From: JALOOX01 sp964557955
Lineage (GTDB): Bacteria; Desulfobacterota; Syntrophobacteria; Syntrophobacterales; Syntrophobacteraceae
Reading direction: 5' to 3'
Length of the DNA stretch: 64,000 bases
Assembly (NCBI GenBank): GCA_964557955.1
Contig: CAZLCS010000011.1
Coordinates: 1-64,000, forward strand
Shown: one piece after another, positions 1 to 6,322 of the stretch
Position numbering within the stretch: position 1 is the stretch's first letter
Layout of the letters: each line of letters begins with the position of its first letter
Position numbers and translations under genes: made by a program
Notes under the pieces: model-generated
Told to the model about the DNA's origin: nothing
Database searches by the model: none
What the model saw: the letters and a program-made list of their open reading frames with translations, nothing else

Positions 1-3
1 CAA

Positions 4-58
4 CTGCCGGAATGACGATTCGAGAGGTGGACACTCTGTTTTGTTGGCCTGTACTGAG
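4..58. repeat. Left copy of a 55-bp direct repeat flanking the sulfur operon
   Basis: This stretch matches 6101-6155 at 52 of 55 positions in the same orientation. It lies just beyond the stop of the last operon gene (109), while the other copy lies at the operon's 5' end. The repeat starts with half of a REP-like hairpin (core CTGCCGGAAT) and continues into non-palindromic sequence containing ACTCTGTTTTGTTGGCC. The window starts at the repeat, so its left boundary may lie outside. Confidence 0.85.
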
Positions 59-108
59 CGGTGCTTGCCCGTGTTGCGATCCGCACTGCCTTCAGGGGTG
101 CTTTCCCG

Positions 109-363
109 CTATTTCTTCCTCACGATGAAGAGGCGGTCGCAGCCATCCCCGGCAACGTGCCCCAGGTATTCGTGCCCCACCTTCCTGGCCCAGACGGGAA
201 TGTCGGTCTTCGTACCGGGATCGTTGGAGATGACTTCCAGGATCTCGCCGACCTTGACCTTGCCGATGCCTTTCTTGGCCTCCAGGAGGGGGCCAGGGCA
301 TGCGCTTCCCCTTGCATCGACAACGCTGTTTGCCTTGACGGTGTTCAGATCCATGCTGGACAT
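109..363 (-). CDS. tusA: TusA/SirA-family sulfur carrier protein
   Basis: This 84-residue protein has the TusA fold signature: near the N-terminus it carries the CPGP motif (ACPGPLLEAKK) whose cysteine carries persulfide sulfur in the family, followed by VGEILEVISNDPGTKTDI, the conserved second half. TusA proteins pass sulfane sulfur between cytoplasmic partners such as DsrE-type proteins. I chose the ATG at 363 because AAGGAG precedes it by seven bases; a start at 408 would add 15 residues unlike the family. It is the last gene of the operon, 84 bases after the multihaem cytochrome. It is likely a sulfur acceptor or donor for the two DsrE-like proteins encoded upstream. Confidence 0.9.
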   Translation of the reverse strand: MSSMDLNTVKANSVVDARGSACPGPLLEAKKGIGKVKVGEILEVISNDPGTKTDIPVWARKVGHEYLGHVAGDGCDRLFIVRKK

Positions 364-389
364 GGGCGACTCCTTTCTTGTCGTGTGTC

Positions 390-406
390 GGGGGCGCCAT
401 GCCCCC
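390..406 (-). other. Intergenic hairpin between cytochrome gene and tusA
   Basis: GGGGGC (390-395) and GCCCCC (401-406) form a six-pair stem with a five-base loop. There is no T tract, so it is more likely a processing or mRNA-stability hairpin than a full terminator. It could let tusA be expressed at a different level from the cytochrome gene. Confidence 0.4.
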
Positions 407-447
407 ATTTGTCATTGTTCCCTGGAGGAGCTGGATCCCCCAGGCGC

Positions 448-2604
448 TCAGTTGGCCCCCGCCGGCTCCCTACCCGCATCTCCCGCACCGGCCCTGTGGC
501 CCAGGGGCAGTTTCTTGAAGCGTCCGCCGGTCAGGATGGGATCGCCCTTGTAGCCGAGCGCCTTGAAGTCGATATAGTCCGTCTTTCCAATGAGAGCCGA
601 AACGTCCCGGCCTCTCTCCTTCATCCACGAGAAGTCCGTGCCCGAAGACGAGAGCTTTTTGAAATCCACCTCGCGGCTGTCCTGGTGGCAGCGGCTGCAT
701 GTTTTGTCCCCTTTGAGGGATTCGTGGCACTGGGAGCATCCCAGGGCGTTTCGAGCCGGCATGGTTTCATGGTTGAGCCCCCAGTACATGACCGTGTCCA
801 CCCACTCGAACTTCCCGCTGTAGGGCAGGTTCACGGCTTTCATGCCGATCTGGAAGGACTTGTCCCAGTCGAAGGTCTTCCAGTAGCCTTCGGGACCGAA
901 AAGGTGCGGGACGATGAGGGTGTTGTGCACGGCGTCCGCCATCTGCCGCCCCTCCATGAGCTTGAACGGGAAGATTTTGGACCGGTCGTCCGTGAACCCC
1001 CCCAGGGGTTCGGTCAGCTTGCTGGTCCCCGCGGTGCCAAGCTTGTCCCCGATGATGTGGCGGCGCACCTTACCGTTGTACCAGGCATAGGTCGGCACCG
1101 CGCTTTCCTTCCAGCGGAACTCGCCCTTGTTGGTGTCGTAGTCGGGCATGCCGTATTCGTCTTTCTTCGCCTTGCGCTCCTTGTCTCCCGCCTTGGACCA
1201 GTCCCACCAGGTCTTGGTGGGCTTGCACTTGGCATAGACCGGACTGTGGCAGGTCACGCAGGCGATATGCTGAGTATGCCGGTTGAGGTGGTGGTTGAGC
1301 AGGTCGTGCCCCTCATGCCCTTCCCCGGCGTGGTGCTTGTGCGGCCGGCCGGTGTGGCAGTTCTCGCAGGAGCGGCTCCCTTCGGCCACCGGGACCGAGA
1401 GCGACCGCCCCGCGATCTTGTGGTTCCGGGTCTTGTGGCAGTCCTGGCACTGGAAGTCCATGCCGCCCATGTGGACATCGCAGTCGCGGGTCGGGTAGTA
1501 GAGGATGCCGTTCATGTCGCCGTGCTTGACTGCATCGCCGCCGCCGCCCTGGAAGTGGCAGTCCCCGCAGGTCCTGCGGCTGGGCTTGCCGACGCTCTCG
1601 GCGACCTCCTTCAGGTTGATCTCCGGATAGGGCATGCCGGCGTCGGTGGGCACCTTGGCGTATTTCTCGCTCGTGTCGTGACAGATGAGGCAGTCGATCT
1701 TCGTCTTGTCCGAGAAGTCGAAGGATGCATCCCGCCAGCCGTACCCCGCGTGGCAGCTGGTGCAGCGCGGCCAGTTGGAGGGGAGCGCGATGCAGAAGTT
1801 GTTGATGGTGTTGGTGGCTTTCCCCAGGTGAATGTGCTTCTCATGGCCCTCCGTGTGAGGGGAGGGGCCTTTCCAGAGCCAGTGGGCGGACTTGAGCATG
1901 TCCTCGCCCTGGGCGTCGTGGCACCGGAGGCATTCCTTCGTCACGGTGAAGGGGTCCGGGTTGTCGGGCAGCTTCACCAGGTCTTTGTGGCTCGGGACGT
2001 TCTTGGCGTGGCAGCCGGTGCAGTCCGTCGGCCCCTGTCTTCTCTCCTGGTGACAGCCCATGCACTGCTGGTGATAGGCGGCCTTGAGACCCAGACGCTC
2101 CGGGGTCTTCGCATTGAAGGCTTCCTGGTGGCAGGCGGAGCAGCGCATGGTTTCGCCCGCATCGGGGGCAGCGGCGCGGCGGTGGTGGCACTCGGCGCAG
2201 TCTCCCACCACGGCGGCGTGCTTCATGTGCATGAAGCGCACAGGGGCGTAAAGGTCGCCGTTGGGGTCACCTTCCTTTTTGAGGATGGGGCTGTCCAGCA
2301 CCAGGTAGCGATGCTTCTGGTCCTTCAAAGTGGGAGCATTGTCCCCAAGTCTTGCCTTGCGCTGCACGGGCGTCTCCTCGAGAACCGCGGTCACCAGGGC
2401 CACCGTCTCGTGGGCCTTCTTCATGGCGGCGTCCTGGTCCACGGGCTTCCACGGGGTACCGTCCTCGAAAACCTTTTTGGGAGCGGGAGGCGGTCCCTTG
2501 GATGCAGGCGTCTTGGGGGCTTCGGCAGACCAGCCGGGGAGCAGCATGGCCGCGCCGACCAGGAGCGACAATCCGATCAGGATCATCAGATGGGTCCGTT
2601 TCAT
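448..2604 (-). CDS. 13-haem periplasmic cytochrome c, octahaem tetrathionate reductase-like
   Basis: This 718-residue protein begins with a signal peptide (MKRTHLMILIGLSLLVGAA) and contains thirteen CxxCH haem-binding motifs. The first four (CAECH, CSACH, CMGCH, CTGCH) form an N-terminal tetrahaem segment. The rest belong to a region resembling octahaem tetrathionate reductase, with NTINNFCIALPSNWPRC, the CDVHMGGMDFQCQDCH stretch, HTQHIACVTCHSPVYAKCK and the late NALGCSQCH. Octahaem tetrathionate reductase of Shewanella is a periplasmic enzyme reducing tetrathionate, nitrite or hydroxylamine in vitro. Its start overlaps the NrfD stop (ATGA) behind GGGAGGTGG. With the ferredoxin and NrfD it should form a membrane-bound quinol-linked complex. 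The physiological substrate is unknown; a sulfur oxyanion or polysulfide is inferred from the TusA/DsrE neighbours. Confidence 0.88.
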   Translation of the reverse strand: MKRTHLMILIGLSLLVGAAMLLPGWSAEAPKTPASKGPPPAPKKVFEDGTPWKPVDQDAAMKKAHETVALVTAVLEETPVQRKARLGDNAPTLKDQKHRYLVLDSPILKKEGDPNGDLYAPVRFMHMKHAAVVGDCAECHHRRAAAPDAGETMRCSACHQEAFNAKTPERLGLKAAYHQQCMGCHQERRQGPTDCTGCHAKNVPSHKDLVKLPDNPDPFTVTKECLRCHDAQGEDMLKSAHWLWKGPSPHTEGHEKHIHLGKATNTINNFCIALPSNWPRCTSCHAGYGWRDASFDFSDKTKIDCLICHDTSEKYAKVPTDAGMPYPEINLKEVAESVGKPSRRTCGDCHFQGGGGDAVKHGDMNGILYYPTRDCDVHMGGMDFQCQDCHKTRNHKIAGRSLSVPVAEGSRSCENCHTGRPHKHHAGEGHEGHDLLNHHLNRHTQHIACVTCHSPVYAKCKPTKTWWDWSKAGDKERKAKKDEYGMPDYDTNKGEFRWKESAVPTYAWYNGKVRRHIIGDKLGTAGTSKLTEPLGGFTDDRSKIFPFKLMEGRQMADAVHNTLIVPHLFGPEGYWKTFDWDKSFQIGMKAVNLPYSGKFEWVDTVMYWGLNHETMPARNALGCSQCHESLKGDKTCSRCHQDSREVDFKKLSSSGTDFSWMKERGRDVSALIGKTDYIDFKALGYKGDPILTGGRFKKLPLGHRAGAGDAGREPAGAN

Positions 2605-3815
2605 GAGGAAGCCACCTCCCGGGACTTGGGGCTGAGGATGGGCAGATAGGTGACCAGTACGCGGTAGACGAGCATCAGGGCTGCGATGAAGCCGGCCGTG
2701 ACGGCGATCTCACCGATGGAGGGGAAATAGGACGTCTCGGCATACGGCGGCTGGAAGCTCACCAGGAAGACATTCACCCGATTCAGGGCTACGCCGCCCA
2801 CGATGAGAGCGGCGGCGATGAACAGGCCGCGCCGCGAGCTCCGAACCCTGGGGGAGAGCAGCAGGCACCACGGGACGATGACGCCGAAGAGCATCTCCAC
2901 GATGAAAGCGCTGCTCTGCGTGCTGCCTTCCAGCAGATGGACGTAGGCGCCGCGCACCATCAGGTCGCCCAGCTTCACCACCATGTAAACCCCGAGCAGG
3001 AAGATGGTGAACCGGCTCAGCTTCGACAGGACCCCGCTTTCGTCCTGGAGCTGAAAGGATGCCGAAGCCAGCCCGTTTTCAAAGATGATCATGGGGAACC
3101 CCACGGCGATGGCGGAAAGGAGGAAGAGCAGCGGGAGGATCGGCGTATACCAGAGGGGATGGACCTTGGTCGGGGCAATGAGGAGCAGCGACCCGAGACC
3201 CGACTGGTGCATGCAGGAGAGCACGACGCCGGCGATGATGAAGACCCACATGACTTTCCCCAGGATCCTGTCGGCAAACGAAAGGAGCGCATCGACGGGG
3301 CGGTTCAGGACCCCGAGGGGGCCGGGAAGATTGACTCGGCCCTTGTACTGCTCGGCCACGACGGGGATGAGCTCGATGTAAAGCACGTGCAGGTAGGTCA
3401 CCACGCACATGGCCACCTCGAAGAGCACTGAATTCCCCTGGTGGTACACGATGGGGTGCCAGATCGTCCACGACCGGCCGATGTCCACCACGAGGGCCAG
3501 GGAAACGAACGTATAGCCGAGCACGGCCGTGAGGAGGGCCGGGCGCGTCACGGCTTCATAGGCGTGGCGTCCGAAGATGTGGGCCAGGGCCGCACTCGTG
3601 AACCCTCCGGCCGCCAGGGCCACGCCGGTGGCCACATCAATGCCGATCCAGAGCCCCCAGGGATAGGCGTCGCTGAGATGCGTCACCGCCTGCAGTCCGC
3701 CCGTGTACCGGGCCACGATGAAGAGGAATGCCGCAGCGATGAAGGCGACCATCACCAGAACGCCCGGCGTCCAGAAGGGCGTTCGCAATGCTGCCGGGTG
3801 CGCGTGAGCTTTCAT
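2601..3815 (-). CDS. NrfD/HmcC/HybB-type quinol-interacting membrane subunit
   Basis: This 404-residue integral membrane protein has about ten hydrophobic segments and the NrfD/HybB family pattern, including DAYPWGLWIGIDVATGVALAAGG near the N-terminus and a conserved central region (SCMHQSGLGSLLLIAP). Members of the family exchange electrons between the menaquinone pool and an attached iron-sulfur subunit, as in Hmc, Qrc and polysulfide reductase complexes. The gene lies four bases after the ferredoxin gene and overlaps the cytochrome gene, so the three are translated together. It carries no haem motif of its own. The direction of electron flow cannot be read from sequence; quinol oxidation feeding the periplasmic cytochrome is most likely. 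Confidence 0.9.
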   Translation of the reverse strand: MKAHAHPAALRTPFWTPGVLVMVAFIAAAFLFIVARYTGGLQAVTHLSDAYPWGLWIGIDVATGVALAAGGFTSAALAHIFGRHAYEAVTRPALLTAVLGYTFVSLALVVDIGRSWTIWHPIVYHQGNSVLFEVAMCVVTYLHVLYIELIPVVAEQYKGRVNLPGPLGVLNRPVDALLSFADRILGKVMWVFIIAGVVLSCMHQSGLGSLLLIAPTKVHPLWYTPILPLLFLLSAIAVGFPMIIFENGLASASFQLQDESGVLSKLSRFTIFLLGVYMVVKLGDLMVRGAYVHLLEGSTQSSAFIVEMLFGVIVPWCLLLSPRVRSSRRGLFIAAALIVGGVALNRVNVFLVSFQPPYAETSYFPSIGEIAVTAGFIAALMLVYRVLVTYLPILSPKSREVASS

Positions 3816-3818
3816 GAC

Positions 3819-4742
3819 CTATCGTCCTTCCTCTGTCGGGTCGCTCTTCCCCCGGGTTGCCTTTCGTTCCATGACTTTCATGACACCGCCCAGGGCGCCG
3901 AAGAGCACGATGGGCGCCCAGAGGTAACTGTAGAGCCCATGCTGGATGGTCTCGGGCAGTTTCGGCATGGGACGGTGGGGAAGCTTCTGGAATCCCAGCC
4001 GATCGAAGGACACCCCCGAGAGATAGAGCCAGCTGGTGCCTCCGACCTCCTTTTCGCCGTAGATGTGATCGACATAGCGGCCCGGGTCCTCCTGGATCCT
4101 CTTCCTGGCCGTCGCCAGGAGCTGCTCCCGTCTGCCGAAGGTCAGCGCCTCCACGGGGCAGACGCTGATGCAGCCCGGAACCTTTCCCTCGGCCAACCGC
4201 TGATCGAAGCAGAAGGTGCATTTCCGGACCCGCGGGGTGAGGGGGTCCTCGTATTCGTAGCAGGGGACCTGGAAGGGGCAGGAAACCATGCAGTAGCGGC
4301 AGCCGATGCAGCGGGAGGCGTCGTAGTGGACGGCCCCGTTCTCTTTTTTGGTCAGTGCCCCCACGGGACAGGCTGAAACACAGGCCGGGGCGAGGCAGTG
4401 CATGCACTGCAGCTTCACGAAGGTCGGGACCAGCTGCCCCTGTTCATTGACCGCTCCCGTGTGGTACCGGTTCACCACGGTGTAGGTCCTGGAGTCCATG
4501 CGGCGCTTCTTTTCCAGCACCAGCACGTCGTCGAAGGAGCGCTCGGGAGCCGGCAGCTGCTGAATCGTGTTGCAGGCCTGCTCGCACTTGCGGCACCCGA
4601 TGCAGCGGGTGAGATCCACCAAACAGCCGTAGGCGTCGCCGGAGGATTCTCCTCTGCCGGCAGCTTCCACCGCCCGCGGCAGAAGCGGGGTTGCCGCGGC
4701 AACGCCGGCCACCCGGAAGAAGTCCCTGCGGTTCAATTTCAT
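3819..4742 (-). CDS. Tat-exported four-[4Fe-4S] ferredoxin subunit, HmcB/HybA-like
   Basis: This 307-residue protein opens with a twin-arginine signal (RRDFFRVAG), which places the folded iron-sulfur domain in the periplasm. Four cysteine clusters follow in HmcB/HybA/DsrO order: CIGCRKCEQAC, CMHCLAPACVSACP, CIGCRYCMVSCP and CTFCFDQRLAEGKVPGC with its CPVEAL tail. A hydrophobic segment near the C-terminus (SYLWAPIVLFGALGGVM) probably anchors it beside the NrfD subunit. It should carry electrons between NrfD and the 13-haem cytochrome. The gene leads the three-gene redox block, after a 197-base spacer that follows the DsrE selenoprotein gene. Confidence 0.92.
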   Translation of the reverse strand: MKLNRRDFFRVAGVAAATPLLPRAVEAAGRGESSGDAYGCLVDLTRCIGCRKCEQACNTIQQLPAPERSFDDVLVLEKKRRMDSRTYTVVNRYHTGAVNEQGQLVPTFVKLQCMHCLAPACVSACPVGALTKKENGAVHYDASRCIGCRYCMVSCPFQVPCYEYEDPLTPRVRKCTFCFDQRLAEGKVPGCISVCPVEALTFGRREQLLATARKRIQEDPGRYVDHIYGEKEVGGTSWLYLSGVSFDRLGFQKLPHRPMPKLPETIQHGLYSYLWAPIVLFGALGGVMKVMERKATRGKSDPTEEGR

Positions 4743-4799
4743 GGCTGCTGCCCCTCGTTCATCATGGAGGGGGGTCCGAAGACCCCGTCACCATGGGGT

Positions 4800-4839
4800 G
4801 GTTTCTGGTTTCTGGTTTCTGGTTTCTGGTTTCTGGTTT
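4800..4839. repeat. Heptamer tandem repeat (GGTTTCT)5
   Basis: Five perfect copies of GGTTTCT run from 4800 to 4834, followed by a partial sixth. It sits in the 197-base spacer between the selenoprotein DsrE and ferredoxin genes, next to looser CTCCGAC/CTCTGAT-type octamers (4890-4935). Such slippage-prone sequence may vary in length between strains. Similar low-complexity GAAAC-type runs occur at about 17745-17795 and 28858-28885. Confidence 0.8.
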
Positions 4840-4939
4840 GGGAGCCGGGGTTCCTCAGCGGCGGAGGACTGAAGATCTTTCAACCCCCGACCTCTGATCT
4901 CCGACTTCCGATACTCGACCTCTGATTTCCGGTTTCCGT

Positions 4940-5296
4940 TTAGAAGGTCATCGTCTGATAGTCCGTCATCAGGTCGATGAGAAACGGCGCCCCTTCGATG
5001 CGTACCCCCGGAACCATTTCATCGGGGGATAAATACCGATGGTCCACTCAGGCCTTGCAGGCGAACAGCTCCGCCCCGTTTCCCATCAGGTAGTCGATGA
5101 AAGGCTTCATCTCCTCCCCCGTGGAGGCCCGCACGCCCTCGGCCATGCCGAGTTGTGCCCAGTGGATGGCGTCGTCGATGAGAAAGACTTTGACGTCATG
5201 GCCTTTTTCGCAGGCCACCTTGGCAAACTGGAAGGCGCGCGTGGCCCGCCCCGCCTTCTCGAACCCGTTGGAAATGATGAAAAGCATCTTGCCCAT
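4940..5296 (-). CDS. DsrE-family sulfur-relay protein, predicted selenoprotein (CxxU)
   Basis: Reading from ATG 5296 (preceded by AAGGAGG) gives 82 DsrE-like residues, MGKMLFIISNGFEKAGRATR to ELFACKA. An in-frame TGA follows at 5048-5050, and then 35 more codons to TAA at 4940. The residues after TGA (VDHRYLSPDEMVPGVRIEG, then LIDLMTDYQTMTF) are the conserved DsrE C-terminus, in which a cysteine normally stands where TGA falls. This gives C80-K-A-U83 in place of CxxC. A hairpin immediately after TGA could be the bacterial SECIS. Stopping at TGA would remove a third of the domain. The protein probably accepts or reduces persulfide sulfur from TusA. The alternative is a nonsense mutation; the intact downstream frame argues against it. 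Confidence 0.8.
5020..5041 (-). promoter_or_regulatory. Candidate bacterial SECIS hairpin after the in-frame TGA
   Basis: Six bases after the TGA (5050-5048), CATCGG (5041-5036) can pair with CCGATG (5025-5020) around a ten-base loop (UAUUUAUCCC). An alternative outer pairing joins GGACCAT (5045-5039) to ATGGTTCC (5017-5010). Bacterial SECIS elements sit directly downstream of the UGA inside the coding sequence, as here. Opening the last stem pair puts a G at the start of the loop, as is common in SECIS loops. This is a hand-drawn fold. Confidence 0.5.
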
Positions 5297-5338
5297 GTTC
5301 TCACCTCCTTTGCTTTGGGATCACTCCGTGCTGCCACT

Positions 5339-5683
5339 TCAGACCTTGATGTAATGAAATCCGGCATCCTGGAGCGTTACGATTTCCATGAGGCTCGCCG
5401 GCACCCGCTCGATGAACTCGGGAAGATTCTCCGGGCGCATGTTCAGGTTTCGGAGCGATTCCTCGCATGCGAGAATCCGGTGACCGGCCGCGCAGAACGC
5501 CTCCATCTCGGTCCGGAGCTTGCGGTCGCAGGCCAGACAGACCGCACCCGCGAAGACATCCGCCAATATGACCACTTCGAGGACTCCCGATGCGACGGAA
5601 GCTGCTGAAGCCGAAGCCATTCTCACGGCGGCGGCCCATTTGTCCCGGTCGGAAATGTGGATCAGGATTTTATGAGGAGCCAT
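5339..5683 (-). CDS. DsrE-like sulfur-relay protein
   Basis: This 114-residue protein has the DsrE/DsrF-like arrangement: an N-terminal strand (HKILIHISDRDKW), a central ILADVFAGAVCLAC, then the conserved active-site segment ILACEESLRNLNM and a C-terminal LMEIVTLQDAGFHYIKV. The cysteine in ILACEESL aligns with the sulfur-carrying cysteine of the family; an extra CLAC pair is also present. The ATG at 5683 lies just after the TusA-like stop (5688); no strong ribosome site is visible, so translational coupling is likely. It may form a hetero-oligomer with the selenoprotein DsrE, as DsrEFH and TusBCD subunits do; that is inference. Confidence 0.75.
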   Translation of the reverse strand: MAPHKILIHISDRDKWAAAVRMASASAASVASGVLEVVILADVFAGAVCLACDRKLRTEMEAFCAAGHRILACEESLRNLNMRPENLPEFIERVPASLMEIVTLQDAGFHYIKV

Positions 5684-5687
5684 TTTT

Positions 5688-5954
5688 TCAGCAAACGTCC
5701 TCCGTGGGAAGCTCATGCCGGACCTGCAGATGCTTGCGCACCCAGAGCAGATAATCCTTCTTCGTTCTCCTGCTGCTCAAAACCGTCTCCCCGGTGCGCT
5801 CGAGGATGGTCAGAAGGTCACTGAACGTTTCGGGGTCCTGAACCCGGATTTCCAGGATGGAGCCCGGTTTCATGGACGCCAGGACCGACTTGCACTGGAG
5901 GAGACAGCAGGGGTTGATGAACCCGCAAAGGTCCAGTTTTTCGTCGACCCGCAT
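5688..5954 (-). CDS. TusA-like protein with altered active-site motif
   Basis: This 88-residue protein follows the TusA pattern (LDLCGFINPCCLLQCKSVL, then MKPGSILEIRVQDPETFSDL), but the CPxP motif reads NPCC. The usual catalytic cysteine is replaced by Asn14, while cysteines appear at positions 16, 17 and 21. It may carry sulfur on a shifted cysteine, bind a metal, or act as a scaffold. I chose ATG 5954 because AGGAG stands six bases upstream; in-frame GTG 5978 and ATG 5975 are alternatives. It is the first gene of the operon. A short out-of-frame reading frame starting at 6000 behind GGAGGTG overlaps it and might act as a leader peptide, though nothing proves this. Confidence 0.75.
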   Translation of the reverse strand: MRVDEKLDLCGFINPCCLLQCKSVLASMKPGSILEIRVQDPETFSDLLTILERTGETVLSSRRTKKDYLLWVRKHLQVRHELPTEDVC

Positions 5955-6040
5955 GATGAGCTCCTGTAATCGCATCACGGATATTCGCGTTCGGTATCAT
6001 CTAAGTACACCTCCACAGAAAAAGATGTCCATTTCGCCGC

Positions 6041-6113
6041 TCGTCATGCCGGCAATCTTTGAGCCGGCATCCAGCTTCTTTGTGGATTCCGGCCAGAAGA
6101 CTGCCGGAATAAC
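6041..6113. repeat. REP-like compound palindrome in the operon leader
   Basis: Sequence blocks GTCATGCCGGC, GCCGGCATCCA, TGGATTCCGGC and CTGCCGGAATAAC form two nested hairpins of the extragenic palindrome type common in many bacteria. The element lies downstream of the sigma-54 promoter and so within the 5' leader of the sulfur operon. Its right half recurs at the window start as part of the 55-bp direct repeat. Confidence 0.75.
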
Positions 6114-6155
6114 GACTCGAGAAGTGGACACTCTGTTTTGTTGGCCTGTACTGAG
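6101..6155. repeat. Right copy of the 55-bp direct repeat
   Basis: This copy differs from 4-58 at three positions only. It ends two bases before the -12 element of the sigma-54 promoter, so the transcript of the sulfur operon should begin inside it. The two copies bracket exactly the operon on its two sides. Confidence 0.85.
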
Positions 6156-6156
6156 G

Positions 6157-6171
6157 GCAATAACGGTGCCA
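6157..6171 (-). promoter_or_regulatory. Sigma-54 promoter of the sulfur/cytochrome operon
   Basis: On the minus strand the sequence reads TGGCACCGTTATTGCC, a full match to the -24/-12 consensus (TGGCAC, five bases, TTGC). Transcription would start near 6146 and run into the TusA-like gene at 5954. The divergent gene at 6323 encodes a sigma-54 activator, the expected partner. Confidence 0.85.
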
Positions 6172-6258
6172 GCGGAAGAGCCGGGACACACGGCAAAATA
6201 GATCGAATGAATTCAATCAATTATAGAGACAGGAGCTGAAAGGTGTTGTCTTCCGGGA

Positions 6259-6300
6259 AGTGTTGACCTATTTAAATGTTTAAACATCTAATTCAACACT
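6259..6300. promoter_or_regulatory. Dyad cluster, likely activator binding site
   Basis: AGTGTTGA (6259-6266) and TCAACACT (6293-6300) are perfect inverted repeats enclosing the palindrome ATGTTTAAACAT (6276-6287). The cluster lies about 90-140 bases upstream of the sigma-54 promoter at 6157-6171, a normal distance for an upstream activator site. It also sits just before the regulator gene at 6323, where autoregulation is possible. Confidence 0.6.
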
Positions 6301-6322
6301 GCATTGATGCGGAGGTCCGGTC

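Noticed and set aside
61..2649. Very long open frame (862 codons) on the plus strand
   Set aside because: It lies antisense to the 13-haem cytochrome gene, whose haem motifs, signal peptide and ribosome site are clear. Long antisense frames are common in GC-rich DNA, and this one has no family signature.
5818..6000. 60-codon frame starting behind a good GGAGGTG site
   Set aside because: It overlaps the TusA-like gene in another frame and its sequence resembles no protein. A leader peptide is possible but unsupported, so it is only mentioned with the TusA-like gene.
5997..6216. Two overlapping short open frames in the operon leader
   Set aside because: They read through the REP-like palindrome and the repeat, and lie across the sigma-54 promoter. 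They have no ribosome site or protein similarity.
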